From assembly GCA_947455195.1 (NCBI GenBank), contig CANGMI010000001.1, positions 720,164-784,163 on the forward strand: 64,000 nt of DNA, in the 5' to 3' direction. Both the position numbers and the translations under genes were made by a program. The stretch is from Pseudomonadota bacterium (GTDB taxonomy: Bacteria > Pseudomonadota > Gammaproteobacteria > Burkholderiales > SG8-39). Within the stretch, counting starts at the first letter, position 1. Each line of letters begins with the position of its first letter. Shown piece after piece: positions 19,699 through 28,318 of this stretch. The notes beneath the pieces are model-generated. The model did no database searches. It had not been told where the DNA came from and saw nothing but the letters and a program-made list of their open reading frames with translations.

Positions 19699-21200
19699 GC
19701 AAAGACGCCATGCAGAAACCAGTGTGCGTCGATGCTGCGACTGCGATAGATCCACAGGAGGGCCTGATCGGCACTGCGCGCCAGGAAGTAGTCGCGCATC
19801 ACGTCGGCTCCATCCCACCAGCCCGATTCGATCCGCTCGGGACCCGCCAGCAGACTCAAGGGAGACTGATGATCAAAACCGCTCTGTCGATCGAGATAGA
19901 GCCGGTTGGCCACCTCACGCAAGGGGCGCGGCGCGCGCAGGAGCCATACGGGCCGACGACCGGCGGCCACCAGGGTACCGTCGACCGAGCGCAAGGCCTT
20001 GAACGGGGCATCGACCGACGCATGTTCAGGTCGATGATCATCGACCAGACGCAAACCGTGAACGGCATCGGCACCGAGTCGTGCCTGCAATCGATCGACC
20101 AGCCGATCGATGTCCTGAGCAACGCCGACCGCATCGGGAAAGAGGTTCTGGCTGGGCTCGGGCATGCGGCAGAGCGTATCGACCCGCACCCGGATCTCGA
20201 CCGCTGGCGCACGCAAGGCCAGGCGTTCGAGATGCTCGCGCGCCAGCATCGCGAAATGCTCGGCACTGCGCTCGGCCGTTGCCATCTCGATGACGACCGC
20301 GGTGAGTGCGCCCTCGTCATGCAGGAGTTCAAGCACGATGCGATCGGTAGCCGACGCGCGTGCCTGCAGGAAGCCTTCGAGTTGCACGAGCAGGCGACGA
20401 AACGCAAAGACGAGCGCAGCGGCATCGTCGACCATATGGGTGAGTTCGAGCCTTGACTCGAACCGCTCGGGCGGCACGAAGAAACGATGCGCCATCGCCT
20501 GCCGGCCCGTAGCCTCATCGAGACGCAGGAGAAGCATGGCACCGAACCGTCGCGCAAAGCCGGCGCGCGGGAAGCGCAGCAGATCGGCCACGGTACGCGC
20601 ACCCACCTGCTCGAGCGCGTGGATTGCCTTCACACCGGCCAGGGTGTCATCGACCTGCAGGGCATGCAGCGGCAGGCGCTCGAGCGTGCGCTCCCAGGCC
20701 CCATCGGCTGATGCGGGATGACAGTCTTCATGCACCGCAGCCAGCCAGCGGGCAGCACGCGCATTGGGTGCGCTCGCCATGCGTGCGGTGAGTCCGAGCC
20801 GATCGATCATGGCCCGCAGGCGCGCCACGATGCGCTCGAGCCCTCCGAAGAGGCGCAGGCTGCCATGCAGTTCAAGCAGCACCTCGCAGGCACTGGCGAG
20901 CACGACCTTGGGTGTATGCAGACAGGCACAGGCCGCCAGCGCCTCGAGCATCTGGCGCTCGGCGTCGGGCCGCCGACGCACGACCACCAACCCGGGCACG
21001 AGCGCCGTGGCCGCCGCGGCACTCATGCCGACGTGCACACCTCCGGCGCGCGCACGTGCGCAGGCATCGATCACATGCACACCCTCGAGCACCGCCAGCG
21101 GTGCGGGCGCATCGACGGCCCCGGCAACCTCAGGTGATGAATTCGCCGCGACGATCGAATCGGCCGGGAGGTGCGACAAGTGGATGGCCAGCCAGATCAT
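19695..21200 (-). CDS. imuB: ImuB, Y-family polymerase-like mutasome protein
   Basis: 501 aa. The fold is that of Y-family polymerases (palm, fingers and little-finger regions). The N-terminal segment [15 protein letters not shown] lacks the catalytic Asp of the usual HxDxDAF motif, as in other ImuB proteins, which act as a platform rather than a polymerase. The start is taken at the ATG at 21200. Open frame continues upstream but lies inside imuA and does not look like ImuB. imuA overlaps this gene by 71 bp, an unusually long coupling. The dnaE2 start overlaps the stop. Confidence 0.92.
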   Translation of the reverse strand: MIWLAIHLSHLPADSIVAANSSPEVAGAVDAPAPLAVLEGVHVIDACARARAGGVHVGMSAAAATALVPGLVVVRRRPDAERQMLEALAACACLHTPKVVLASACEVLLELHGSLRLFGGLERIVARLRAMIDRLGLTARMASAPNARAARWLAAVHEDCHPASADGAWERTLERLPLHALQVDDTLAGVKAIHALEQVGARTVADLLRFPRAGFARRFGAMLLLRLDEATGRQAMAHRFFVPPERFESRLELTHMVDDAAALVFAFRRLLVQLEGFLQARASATDRIVLELLHDEGALTAVVIEMATAERSAEHFAMLAREHLERLALRAPAVEIRVRVDTLCRMPEPSQNLFPDAVGVAQDIDRLVDRLQARLGADAVHGLRLVDDHRPEHASVDAPFKALRSVDGTLVAAGRRPVWLLRAPRPLREVANRLYLDRQSGFDHQSPLSLLAGPERIESGWWDGADVMRDYFLARSADQALLWIYRSRSIDAHWFLHGVFA

Positions 21201-22077
21201 CGGTGATGGACTCCTTGCGTGGCAGACCCCGATCGAGGTCGAGAATGAGGGGCTCGCTGCCGGGCAGGCCGGCCGTACCGGCGAGCCCGCCACGGCGCTT
21301 GAGGATGTGCACCGCGAACGATTCACGCCCCGGATCGGCGATCGCGATGCGCAAGGCCGCACAGGTGGCCGCTGTGGCATCCGCCATCGGGCGAAACACG
21401 AAGGCGAGAGCAGGCCCGCCCTCGGCGGCAATCTGCAGCCGGCGCAGTTCGGGGTACTGCAAGGCGCGTGGTTTGGGCACGGCGCACGGCCAGATGAGCA
21501 CGGCTGCAGCGGTGGCAGCGCGCAGTGCCTGTTCGGCCGCCCAGAGAAGATCGCGCCGATTGGCCGGTTCGACTACCAGGATGGCGGCCGGGTCGATGCC
21601 GGCCTGCACCAGCGCGGGCGCGTGGAGCCGGTGGGGAGGCGCGATGCAGACCAGTCGCCGGCCCTCTCGCGCCAGTCGCGCGAGCGCCGGCATGAGCAAC
21701 TGCATCTCACCCATCCCCTCGCGCGGACTCAGCAGTTCGGTGAGCACACCCGCGGGCCACCCGGCACCCGGCAAGACAGCATCGAGTGCAGCAAACCCGG
21801 TGGGGCAACCGGCACGAGCCACCTGGGCCAGATCTCGACCACGCCACAGCGCAGGCTGCGCCTGCATCAGTTGCGCGAGGGCCGCCTGGCGGGTGGTGGC
21901 CGGCGTTACAAGGGAATCGGGGATCGCGGAATCCGTCGAGTGCCCTCCCGCAGGATCGGTCTCGGGGTCGAAATCGACATCGGTTTCGACGTCGTTCGAA
22001 CCGGCACGAGACGGCGCAGCCTGCGACGTCGTGGCATCGGGCAGATCGAACAAATCGGGATATGACGCCACCCTCAT
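21130..22077 (-). CDS. imuA: ImuA, SOS mutasome accessory protein (RecA/SulA-like)
   Basis: 315 aa. A low-complexity acidic N-terminus (about 60 residues) precedes a RecA-like core: [21 protein letters not shown] followed by [19 protein letters not shown]. The P-loop is degenerate, as usual in the ImuA family, so ATP hydrolysis is doubtful. The protein links RecA to ImuB and DnaE2. The ATG at 22077 overlaps the lexA stop (ATGA). The C-terminal coding region runs 71 bp into imuB. Expression should follow the single LexA box upstream of lexA. Confidence 0.9.
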   Translation of the reverse strand: MRVASYPDLFDLPDATTSQAAPSRAGSNDVETDVDFDPETDPAGGHSTDSAIPDSLVTPATTRQAALAQLMQAQPALWRGRDLAQVARAGCPTGFAALDAVLPGAGWPAGVLTELLSPREGMGEMQLLMPALARLAREGRRLVCIAPPHRLHAPALVQAGIDPAAILVVEPANRRDLLWAAEQALRAATAAAVLIWPCAVPKPRALQYPELRRLQIAAEGGPALAFVFRPMADATAATCAALRIAIADPGRESFAVHILKRRGGLAGTAGLPGSEPLILDLDRGLPRKESITDDLAGHPLVAPPGRFDRRGEFIT

Positions 22078-22838
22078 GCGGCACTCGCCATGCCATCACG
22101 GATGAGGCCCACGACGAGACCCTCGATGGCAAAACCCTCTTCGCGCGGGTCGACGACAATGGGCGCAAAGTCAGGATTGGCCGGCAGCAATTCGATGCGC
22201 CCGTCACGGTGCTGCAAGCGCTTGACGGTGACTTCGTCGGCGATACGCGCCACCACGATCTGGCCGCTGCGCGCCTCGGCCGTGTGATGCACGGCCAACA
22301 GGTCGCCCTCGACGATGCCGGCGTCACGCATGCTCATGCCGCGCACCTGCAGCAGGTAGTCGGGGGCTGGGCGAAAGAGTTGCCGGTCTACGGTGTAATG
22401 CCCGACCACATGCTCGGATGCCAGCATCGGGGCACCCGCGGCAACCCGCCCGAGCAGGGGCAGCAGGGCCGATGCAACTGACGCATCATGCAGCAGGCCG
22501 GACAAGCCCTGCCCTGACCGACTCTGATCCGACAGGCGTGGCTCGGCGTGCACGCTACCCCCTTGCCCCCGCCCGGCTTCGGTGAGGCGCAGGCCACGCG
22601 CGGTACCCTGACGAATCTCGATCAGGCCCTTGCGTTCGAGTGCTCGCAAATGCTCCTCGGCCGCATTGGCCGAACGAAAGGCCAGGGCAGACGCAATTTC
22701 AGCCCGGGTGGGCGGCATCCCGCTACGTTCGATCTCGGTGCGGATCAGGGCCAGGATCTGCGCCTGACGCGCCGTGAGCGATACTGTGGAGACAGGCGAA
22801 ACGGGTGGAACTGGCGGTGAGGCAGACGCAGACGGCAT
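22074..22838 (-). CDS. lexA: LexA repressor (operon-encoded, mutasome-linked type)
   Basis: 254 aa, longer than E. coli LexA (202 aa) because of a Pro/Ser-rich N-terminal tail and a long linker (residues 85–125). A winged-helix DNA-binding domain ([20 protein letters not shown]...[11 protein letters not shown]) is followed by the self-cleavage site VAAGAP (A134–G135), the catalytic Ser169 in GMSM and Lys206 in VTVKRL. All autoproteolysis residues are present, so RecA-induced cleavage is expected. It heads the lexA–imuA–imuB–dnaE2 operon and should repress it. A second lexA elsewhere in the genome is likely but not visible. Confidence 0.94.
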   Translation of the reverse strand: MPSASASPPVPPVSPVSTVSLTARQAQILALIRTEIERSGMPPTRAEIASALAFRSANAAEEHLRALERKGLIEIRQGTARGLRLTEAGRGQGGSVHAEPRLSDQSRSGQGLSGLLHDASVASALLPLLGRVAAGAPMLASEHVVGHYTVDRQLFRPAPDYLLQVRGMSMRDAGIVEGDLLAVHHTAEARSGQIVVARIADEVTVKRLQHRDGRIELLPANPDFAPIVVDPREEGFAIEGLVVGLIRDGMASAA

Positions 22839-22863
22839 GATGGGCGCTCGAGAATCCGGAATA

Positions 22864-22879
22864 CTGTATGTTCGTACAG
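22864..22879 (-). promoter_or_regulatory. LexA operator (SOS box)
   Basis: The sequence reads CTGT-N8-ACAG with N8 = ATGTTCGT, matching the proteobacterial LexA consensus. Flanking bases extend the dyad so that 22861–22868 is the exact reverse complement of 22875–22882. It lies 26 bp upstream of the lexA start and 239 bp upstream of the divergent P-type ATPase start. It should autoregulate the lexA–imuA–imuB–dnaE2 operon. Confidence 0.9.
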
Positions 22880-23117
22880 TATCCTGATTTTCTCAAGTGT
22901 CCCGCGCCGACTTGCACGCCTAAGTCGCTTGAGATCGCCGCCAGCGCTGTCAGGGCATCCAGGGACGCGCAGGCCGGCAGCGCATACCGCAGCCCCTGCA
23001 CCATATCAACGCACGAAATCTGCAGGGCCCTATCCTGAGACGTGCGGGTTCGGCCCGGTCAGTGCCAGCCGCCGAGCGTTGCGAATTGCCCTCGAAAACC
23101 ACGGGTCGTGCACTGCC

Positions 23118-25694
23118 ATGCCTGCAGGCTTGAGTTCATCGGAAGCGCGCGAACGACTGGCTCAGGGGGGTGCCAATGAGTTGCCACGCCCGGCACACCG
23201 CAACACCCTGCAACTCGCTCGCGATGTAGCCAGCGAGCCCATGTTCCTGCTGCTGGTGGCCTGCGGCATCATCTACCTGCTGCTCGGTGACCGCCATGAA
23301 GCACTGATGCTGCTGGGTTTCGTTCTGGTGGTCATGAGCATCACCTTCGTGCAACAGCGGCGTACCGGGCAATCGCTGAATGCGCTGCGTGATCTCGCCA
23401 GCCCTCAGGCATGGGTAATGCGCGACGGCCAGCTCGTGAAACTGCCCGGACGCGAACTCGTATGCGGAGACATCGTGCTGCTGGCCGAGGGGGAACGCGT
23501 ACCCGCCGACCTCATGCTGGTGGAAGCAGCAGCCCTCGAGGTCGATGAGTCCATGCTCACCGGCGAATCGGTGCCGGTCAGAAAGTCGGCCCCGCTCGCT
23601 GCTGACAGCAAGGTTTCCGAAGACACGGTCTGTACCCGCATGGCCACCGACCTGCCTGCGACGGATGAGGCCCGGCTATTTTCGGGAACACTCATCACGC
23701 AGGGGACGGCGTGCGCCCGGGTGATAGCCACAGGTGAACGCAGCACGCTGGGGCGCATTGGCACATCGCTCAAGGATCTCGATGGCGAGCCGACCCCAAT
23801 CCAGCAGGAGACCTCCCGCGTCGTCCATTACGTGGCCATCGTCGGCCTGACATTGGCGGCGGCATTGGCGATCGGCTACCAGATTTCGACCGGTGACTGG
23901 CTCCATAGCCTGCTGGCCGGACTCACGCTGGCCATGGCCCTGCTGCCCGAGGAACTGCCGGTGATACTCACGCTGTTCCTGGGCATGGGAGCGTGGCGGC
24001 TGGCCCGAGAGCGAGTACTGACATGTCATCTGCCCGCAATCGAACTGCTCGGTGCGACCACGGTGCTTTGTGTCGACAAGACCGGGACGCTGACGGCCAA
24101 CCGCATGGCCGTACGACGTCTGTGGTCTGCGACTTCCAGCCACGAAAGCTCGCTCGATGCCGACTGCCCCTTGCCCGAGATGTTGCACGACGTTCTGGAA
24201 TTCGCAGTTCTGGCCAGTCATAGACGGACTTTCGATCCGATGGAATCAGCCATTGCCGAGTTCGGACAACGCATGCTCGCCAACACCGAACACCTGCACA
24301 CCGGTTGGACACTGGTCGACGACTATCCGCTGTCGCGCGACATGCTGGCCGTGTCGAGGGTCTGGCAATCACCCGATCATCGGGCGCGGGTGATTGCGGC
24401 CAAAGGGGCACCCGAAGCCATTGTCGACTTGTGCCACCTGGATGCAGGGTACCGTGCTGCGGTGACACGGCAAGCAGGCCTCCTGGCCGCCGATGGCCTG
24501 AGGGTGCTGGGCGTTGCACGCTCGAGCATCGAGGCGCCCGAACTACCGAACAGTCAGCATGACTTCGACTTCGAGTTTCTGGGGCTGATTGCTCTCGAAG
24601 ACCCTTTGCGGGCCGATGTCCCCCAGGCCGTTGCAGATTGCCAGGCAGCCGGTATCCGGGTCGTGATGATCACCGGTGACCACCCGGTCACGGCGCAGGC
24701 GATTGCGCGACAGGCAGGCCTTGCCAACTCGCAGACGATGATGACGGGTCCCCAACTCCTTGCATTGAATGATCAGGCGCTTGCGCTGCAACTGGCCGAC
24801 GCAGCCGTCTTCTGTCGCGTCTCACCGGCGCAGAAGTTGCGCCTCGTCCAGGCCTTCAGGACGCGCGGTGATGTCGTGGCAGTGATCGGCGATGGGGTCA
24901 ACGATGCTCCTGCCCTGAAAGCCGCACATATCGGCATTGCCATGGGCATACGGGGCACCGATGTAGCCCGTGAAGCAGCCGACCTGGTGTTGCTGCGCGA
25001 CGACTTCGCATCACTGATCACGGCGGTGCGCTTCGGACGACGGATTTTCGCCAATCTTCGCAAGGCCATCACCTTTGTCGTGGCAGTTCACGTGCCGATC
25101 GTCGGACTGTCCGTTCTCCCGGTGATGCTCGACTGGCCGATAGTGCTCATGCCGGTGCACATCCTGTTTCTGCAACTCATCATCGACCCTGCCTGCTCCC
25201 TGGTCTTCGAGGCCGAACCGCTGGAGGCCGCGACGATGACAGCGATGCCACGCCCCCGCAATGCACGACTGTTCGACTCGACCGTTCTGGTGCGAGGACT
25301 GTGGCAAGGATCAGGGCTGCTGGCTATCCTGCTGACGGTCTACGCACTCACACGGTCGCAGACTGGATCCGACGAAGTGGCGCGTGCCCTGACCTTCAGT
25401 GTGCTGGTCGTATCCAACCTCGGACTCATCCTTGCAAACCGGTTCTGGCATCAGACGAGCTTGTCTGGTCGGGTGCCTGCAAACGCAGCCTTCACGTGGA
25501 TGTCCCTGACCATCCTCATCCTGCTCGGTGCGGTGCTGGGCATGCCGGCCCTGGGCAAGATGTTTGCGTTCGACACGCCAGGCGCCCCGCTGATGCTGGC
25601 AGGCCTTGCAGCCTCGGTCGTCAGCCTGGCATGGTTCGAAGCCGTCAAGTGGCGCCTTGACCCACGAAGATCACGTCGCAGCGCGATGCGCTGA
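23118..25694 (+). CDS. P-type cation-transporting ATPase (P2-like; ion unknown)
   Basis: 858 aa. The actuator loop has VDESMLTGESVPVRK. The phosphorylation site CVDKTGTLTANRM has Asp320. The hinge is MITGDHPVTAQAIA and VIGDGVNDAPALKAAHIGIAM. Membrane helix M4 carries MALLPEELPVILTLFLGMG instead of the PEGLP of Ca2+ pumps, and M6 has LQLIIDPACSLVFE. The frame is open 189 bp upstream, but LSSSEARERLAQGGANELP is the usual N-terminus of the family, so the ATG at 23118 is preferred. No strong Shine–Dalgarno site is seen. The transported ion cannot be inferred safely. The gene is divergent from lexA. Confidence 0.88.
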   Translation: MPAGLSSSEARERLAQGGANELPRPAHRNTLQLARDVASEPMFLLLVACGIIYLLLGDRHEALMLLGFVLVVMSITFVQQRRTGQSLNALRDLASPQAWVMRDGQLVKLPGRELVCGDIVLLAEGERVPADLMLVEAAALEVDESMLTGESVPVRKSAPLAADSKVSEDTVCTRMATDLPATDEARLFSGTLITQGTACARVIATGERSTLGRIGTSLKDLDGEPTPIQQETSRVVHYVAIVGLTLAAALAIGYQISTGDWLHSLLAGLTLAMALLPEELPVILTLFLGMGAWRLARERVLTCHLPAIELLGATTVLCVDKTGTLTANRMAVRRLWSATSSHESSLDADCPLPEMLHDVLEFAVLASHRRTFDPMESAIAEFGQRMLANTEHLHTGWTLVDDYPLSRDMLAVSRVWQSPDHRARVIAAKGAPEAIVDLCHLDAGYRAAVTRQAGLLAADGLRVLGVARSSIEAPELPNSQHDFDFEFLGLIALEDPLRADVPQAVADCQAAGIRVVMITGDHPVTAQAIARQAGLANSQTMMTGPQLLALNDQALALQLADAAVFCRVSPAQKLRLVQAFRTRGDVVAVIGDGVNDAPALKAAHIGIAMGIRGTDVAREAADLVLLRDDFASLITAVRFGRRIFANLRKAITFVVAVHVPIVGLSVLPVMLDWPIVLMPVHILFLQLIIDPACSLVFEAEPLEAATMTAMPRPRNARLFDSTVLVRGLWQGSGLLAILLTVYALTRSQTGSDEVARALTFSVLVVSNLGLILANRFWHQTSLSGRVPANAAFTWMSLTILILLGAVLGMPALGKMFAFDTPGAPLMLAGLAASVVSLAWFEAVKWRLDPRRSRRSAMR

Positions 25695-25700
25695 GTGCCG

Positions 25701-25922
25701 TCAACCCGGCGATGTCGGACAGCAGCCGCAGCCGCCCATGTGCCGGTACCCGCCACCGCCACCGCCACTGAGCGCACCTCCCCCGACAAAGCGCGGCCCG
25801 GTCAGGGCCTTGGGCGACTCGGTGCCGCACTCGGGGCAAGGCTGCGGCTTGTCGTGCATCGACAGGGGACGAAACGCGCTGAAGCGTCCGCACTTGGGGC
25901 AGGTATAGTCGTAGAGAGGCAT
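25701..25922 (-). CDS. FmdB-family zinc-ribbon protein
   Basis: 73 aa. MPLYDYTCPKCG with C8/C11 and CPECG with C29/C32 form a zinc ribbon of the FmdB/CxxC_CXXC_SSSS family. A Gly-rich tail with further cysteines (GGGGGG... and MGGCGCC) follows, as often seen in this family. The function of these small regulators is poorly defined. It converges on the P-type ATPase stop with 6 bp between. The upstream frame is open further but has no family similarity, so the ATG at 25922 is used. Confidence 0.85.
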   Translation of the reverse strand: MPLYDYTCPKCGRFSAFRPLSMHDKPQPCPECGTESPKALTGPRFVGGGALSGGGGGGYRHMGGCGCCPTSPG

Positions 25923-26010
25923 CCCGAAAGTATAGCGGCAAGATGAGCGCACGAAATCAAACCCGCCCAGGCGAGCACCCGGCCGCCCGGGGAACACCCG
26001 GCAAAACCCC

Positions 26011-27360
26011 TCAGTCGCGCAAACCCGCCAGCACCCGGTCGACCATGACCCCGGCCTGACCCAGATAGTTGGCCGGGTCACACAGGCGCTCGAGCGTGGC
26101 GCGATCGACATGCGTCGTGATCTCGGTGCACTCGCACAGCAGTTCGAGCAGCGGCCGGCGCTGACGTACCGCCTCGCGGCAGATGTCGTAGACGAGGTCG
26201 TGCGCATACTCGCGGCCGAGGAAGGGGCCAAGGCCCATCATCACCGCCTCGGATACCACCAGACCGTGCGTGAGATCGAGATTGGCACGCATCTGCGCGG
26301 CGTCGACTTCGAGCCCGGCGAGGATGAAGCGGGTCTGCTTCAGTGCACCGGAGAGCAGGCAGAAGGCCTCGGGCAGCACGATCCACTCGATTTCCCACGG
26401 CCCGGTCGAGCGCTCGTGATCGGCCACCATGGCATCCATGAGCGAGGCAGCGTGCTGACGCACCACCGACACCGTCGAGTGGATATAGAGGCATGAAATC
26501 GGGTTGCGCTTCTGCGGCATCGTCGAAGACGACCCGCGCCCGGGTGCAAACGGCTCGTAGACTTCAGCCACTTCGGTCTGCATCAGCAGTTTCACGTCCA
26601 TGGCGATCTTGCCCAGCGAACCGCCCACCAGACCCAGAAAGGCACCCACTTCGGCAATCGTGTCGCGCACGGTATGCCAGGCAATCGGCGGCTGCGCCAG
26701 ACCCAGTTCGACCATGAGGGCTGCCTGGGTCTCCATCGCGCCATGCTCGAGCGAGGCGAGCGTGCCCGAAGCACCGGCAAATTCGCCCATCAGCACCCGC
26801 GGACGCAACTGGGTGAGCCGCTCGCGATGGCGCTCGATGCCCGCGAGCATGGTCGCCACCTTGTAGCCAAAGGTAATCGGCGTGGCCTGCTGCAGGTTCG
26901 AGCGGCCGGCCATCGGCGTGTCGCGGTGGGTACGGGCGAGTCGTGCGAGCGAGGCCGATATGTCGCGCAGGTCGGCTTCGATGAGTTCGAGTGCTTCGCG
27001 AATCTGGAGAACGGTGGCCGTGTCGGTCACATCCTGCGTGGTGGCGCCCCAGTGGCACCATTCGCCGAGCTTGTCGCGACACAGGGCATTCAACTGCGAC
27101 ACCACCCCGAGCACCGGGTAGCCGATCTGCTCGGTGCGTGCCTTGAGGCGATCCATGTCGATCTTCGCCACGTCGCAGTTGCGCACGATCTCCTCGGCCG
27201 CTTCGGCCGGGATGATCGCGAGACGCCCTTGCGCCACGGCCAGCGCCCGCTCGAAGTCGAGGTATTTGGCGGTACGATTTTCATCAGACCAGACGGCGCG
27301 CATCGCGCTTGCGCTGAAGATGTCACCGAAGATGTGCGAGTCGATGATGCTGGCTGACAT
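26011..27360 (-). CDS. Adenylosuccinate lyase / 3-carboxy-cis,cis-muconate cycloisomerase family protein
   Basis: 449 aa. The superfamily signature GSSSTMPQKRNP is present, with the mobile catalytic Ser loop. At the position of the T-H-x-Q motif of true adenylosuccinate lyases it has GRSNLQQATPITFG, so the active-site His is replaced. That resembles CMLE (PcaB-type) cycloisomerases, which also lack it. Together with its catabolic neighbours this argues against purine synthesis. The ATG at 27360 is chosen because MSASIIDSHIFGDIFSASAM aligns with family N-termini. It is the last gene of the minus-strand island, 74 bp after the hydratase gene. Confidence 0.82.
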   Translation of the reverse strand: MSASIIDSHIFGDIFSASAMRAVWSDENRTAKYLDFERALAVAQGRLAIIPAEAAEEIVRNCDVAKIDMDRLKARTEQIGYPVLGVVSQLNALCRDKLGEWCHWGATTQDVTDTATVLQIREALELIEADLRDISASLARLARTHRDTPMAGRSNLQQATPITFGYKVATMLAGIERHRERLTQLRPRVLMGEFAGASGTLASLEHGAMETQAALMVELGLAQPPIAWHTVRDTIAEVGAFLGLVGGSLGKIAMDVKLLMQTEVAEVYEPFAPGRGSSSTMPQKRNPISCLYIHSTVSVVRQHAASLMDAMVADHERSTGPWEIEWIVLPEAFCLLSGALKQTRFILAGLEVDAAQMRANLDLTHGLVVSEAVMMGLGPFLGREYAHDLVYDICREAVRQRRPLLELLCECTEITTHVDRATLERLCDPANYLGQAGVMVDRVLAGLRD

Positions 27361-27434
27361 GAACGATTCCTGGACGGGTGAAGGTCTGCGGGGGGGTGTG
27401 GCGACCAACGCGTCTCGGCGATGGCCGCTGCCTT

Positions 27435-28313
27435 TCAGTGGCTGTCGGGGGTCTCGATGACAGCGGTGGCATCCATCGCCAGCGCCCCTTCGTGATCGCG
27501 CGCCCACAGATGGAACGTGCGCCCGTCAGGCAGCGGTTCGCCACAGATGCTGAACCGGTTGATGTCCACGATCGGGCGCATTGCGCGAAACTCGAAGCGC
27601 GCCAGGCGGGCTGCGGGCCGCTCGCGCCGCAGACCGTCGACGAGGAGCGTTGCAATCAGCGGCCCGTGCACGATGAGACCGGCGTAGCCCTCCACTTCGG
27701 TGACATAGCGCCGGTCGTAGTGGATGCGGTGACCATTGAAGGTGAGGGCCGAGTAGCGAAAGAGCAGCACGTCATCGGGCACCCACTCATGGGTCCAGGC
27801 TGCGGTATCCGGCGCCATGACCGGGGGCGGTGCCACATCACCTGGCTTGGCCGCCTCGCGATAGACGATGTCGTGATATTCGATGAGCGCAGGGTCGACA
27901 GCGGGTGCCTCACCCACGCTCACCTCGTGCCGCACCCGCACGAAGACGAGCGGCCCGGTGCGCCCGACCTTCTGATCCACCCGCTCGATGGTGGAGCGCC
28001 GCGTGATGATGTCACCCACCCGCAGCGGCGATCGAAACTCGAACTGGCTGCCGGCCCACATGCGACGCGGCAAGGGCACCGGCGGCATGAAGCCGCCACG
28101 GCGCGCGTGACCATCGGGCCCGATCTCGCTTTGCCGGTGCAGCGGCAGGAAATAGAGCCAATGCCACAACCCGGGCAACTCGGTGCCCGGGGCCGGACGC
28201 TCGGCCGGCCGATCGAGGAGAGCCGCCAGCGCCGCACAAGGTGTTGGCGTGATCTGGTCGGTGATGGTCTCGGTACGGCCGACCCAGTCGGCGAGGTTGT
28301 CGCTGCCCGCCAT
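27435..28313 (-). CDS. Hotdog-fold acyl-CoA (de)hydratase, mesaconyl-C4-CoA hydratase/HTD2-like
   Basis: 292 aa double-hotdog protein. The first half has DWVGRTETITDQITPTPCAA and MPPVPLPRRMWAGSQFEF, a FAS1-like dehydratase domain. The second half has the hydratase motif HRIHYDRRYVTEVEGYAG and LIVHGPL with conserved Asp and His. It probably hydrates or dehydrates a short dicarboxylyl-CoA. A GTG at 28322 would overlap the upstream stop, but the ATG at 28313 matches the usual start (M-x-x-SDNLADWVGR). It sits between the flavoprotein (5 bp away) and the lyase. Substrate unknown. Confidence 0.8.
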   Translation of the reverse strand: MAGSDNLADWVGRTETITDQITPTPCAALAALLDRPAERPAPGTELPGLWHWLYFLPLHRQSEIGPDGHARRGGFMPPVPLPRRMWAGSQFEFRSPLRVGDIITRRSTIERVDQKVGRTGPLVFVRVRHEVSVGEAPAVDPALIEYHDIVYREAAKPGDVAPPPVMAPDTAAWTHEWVPDDVLLFRYSALTFNGHRIHYDRRYVTEVEGYAGLIVHGPLIATLLVDGLRRERPAARLARFEFRAMRPIVDINRFSICGEPLPDGRTFHLWARDHEGALAMDATAVIETPDSH

Positions 28314-28318
28314 GGCCG

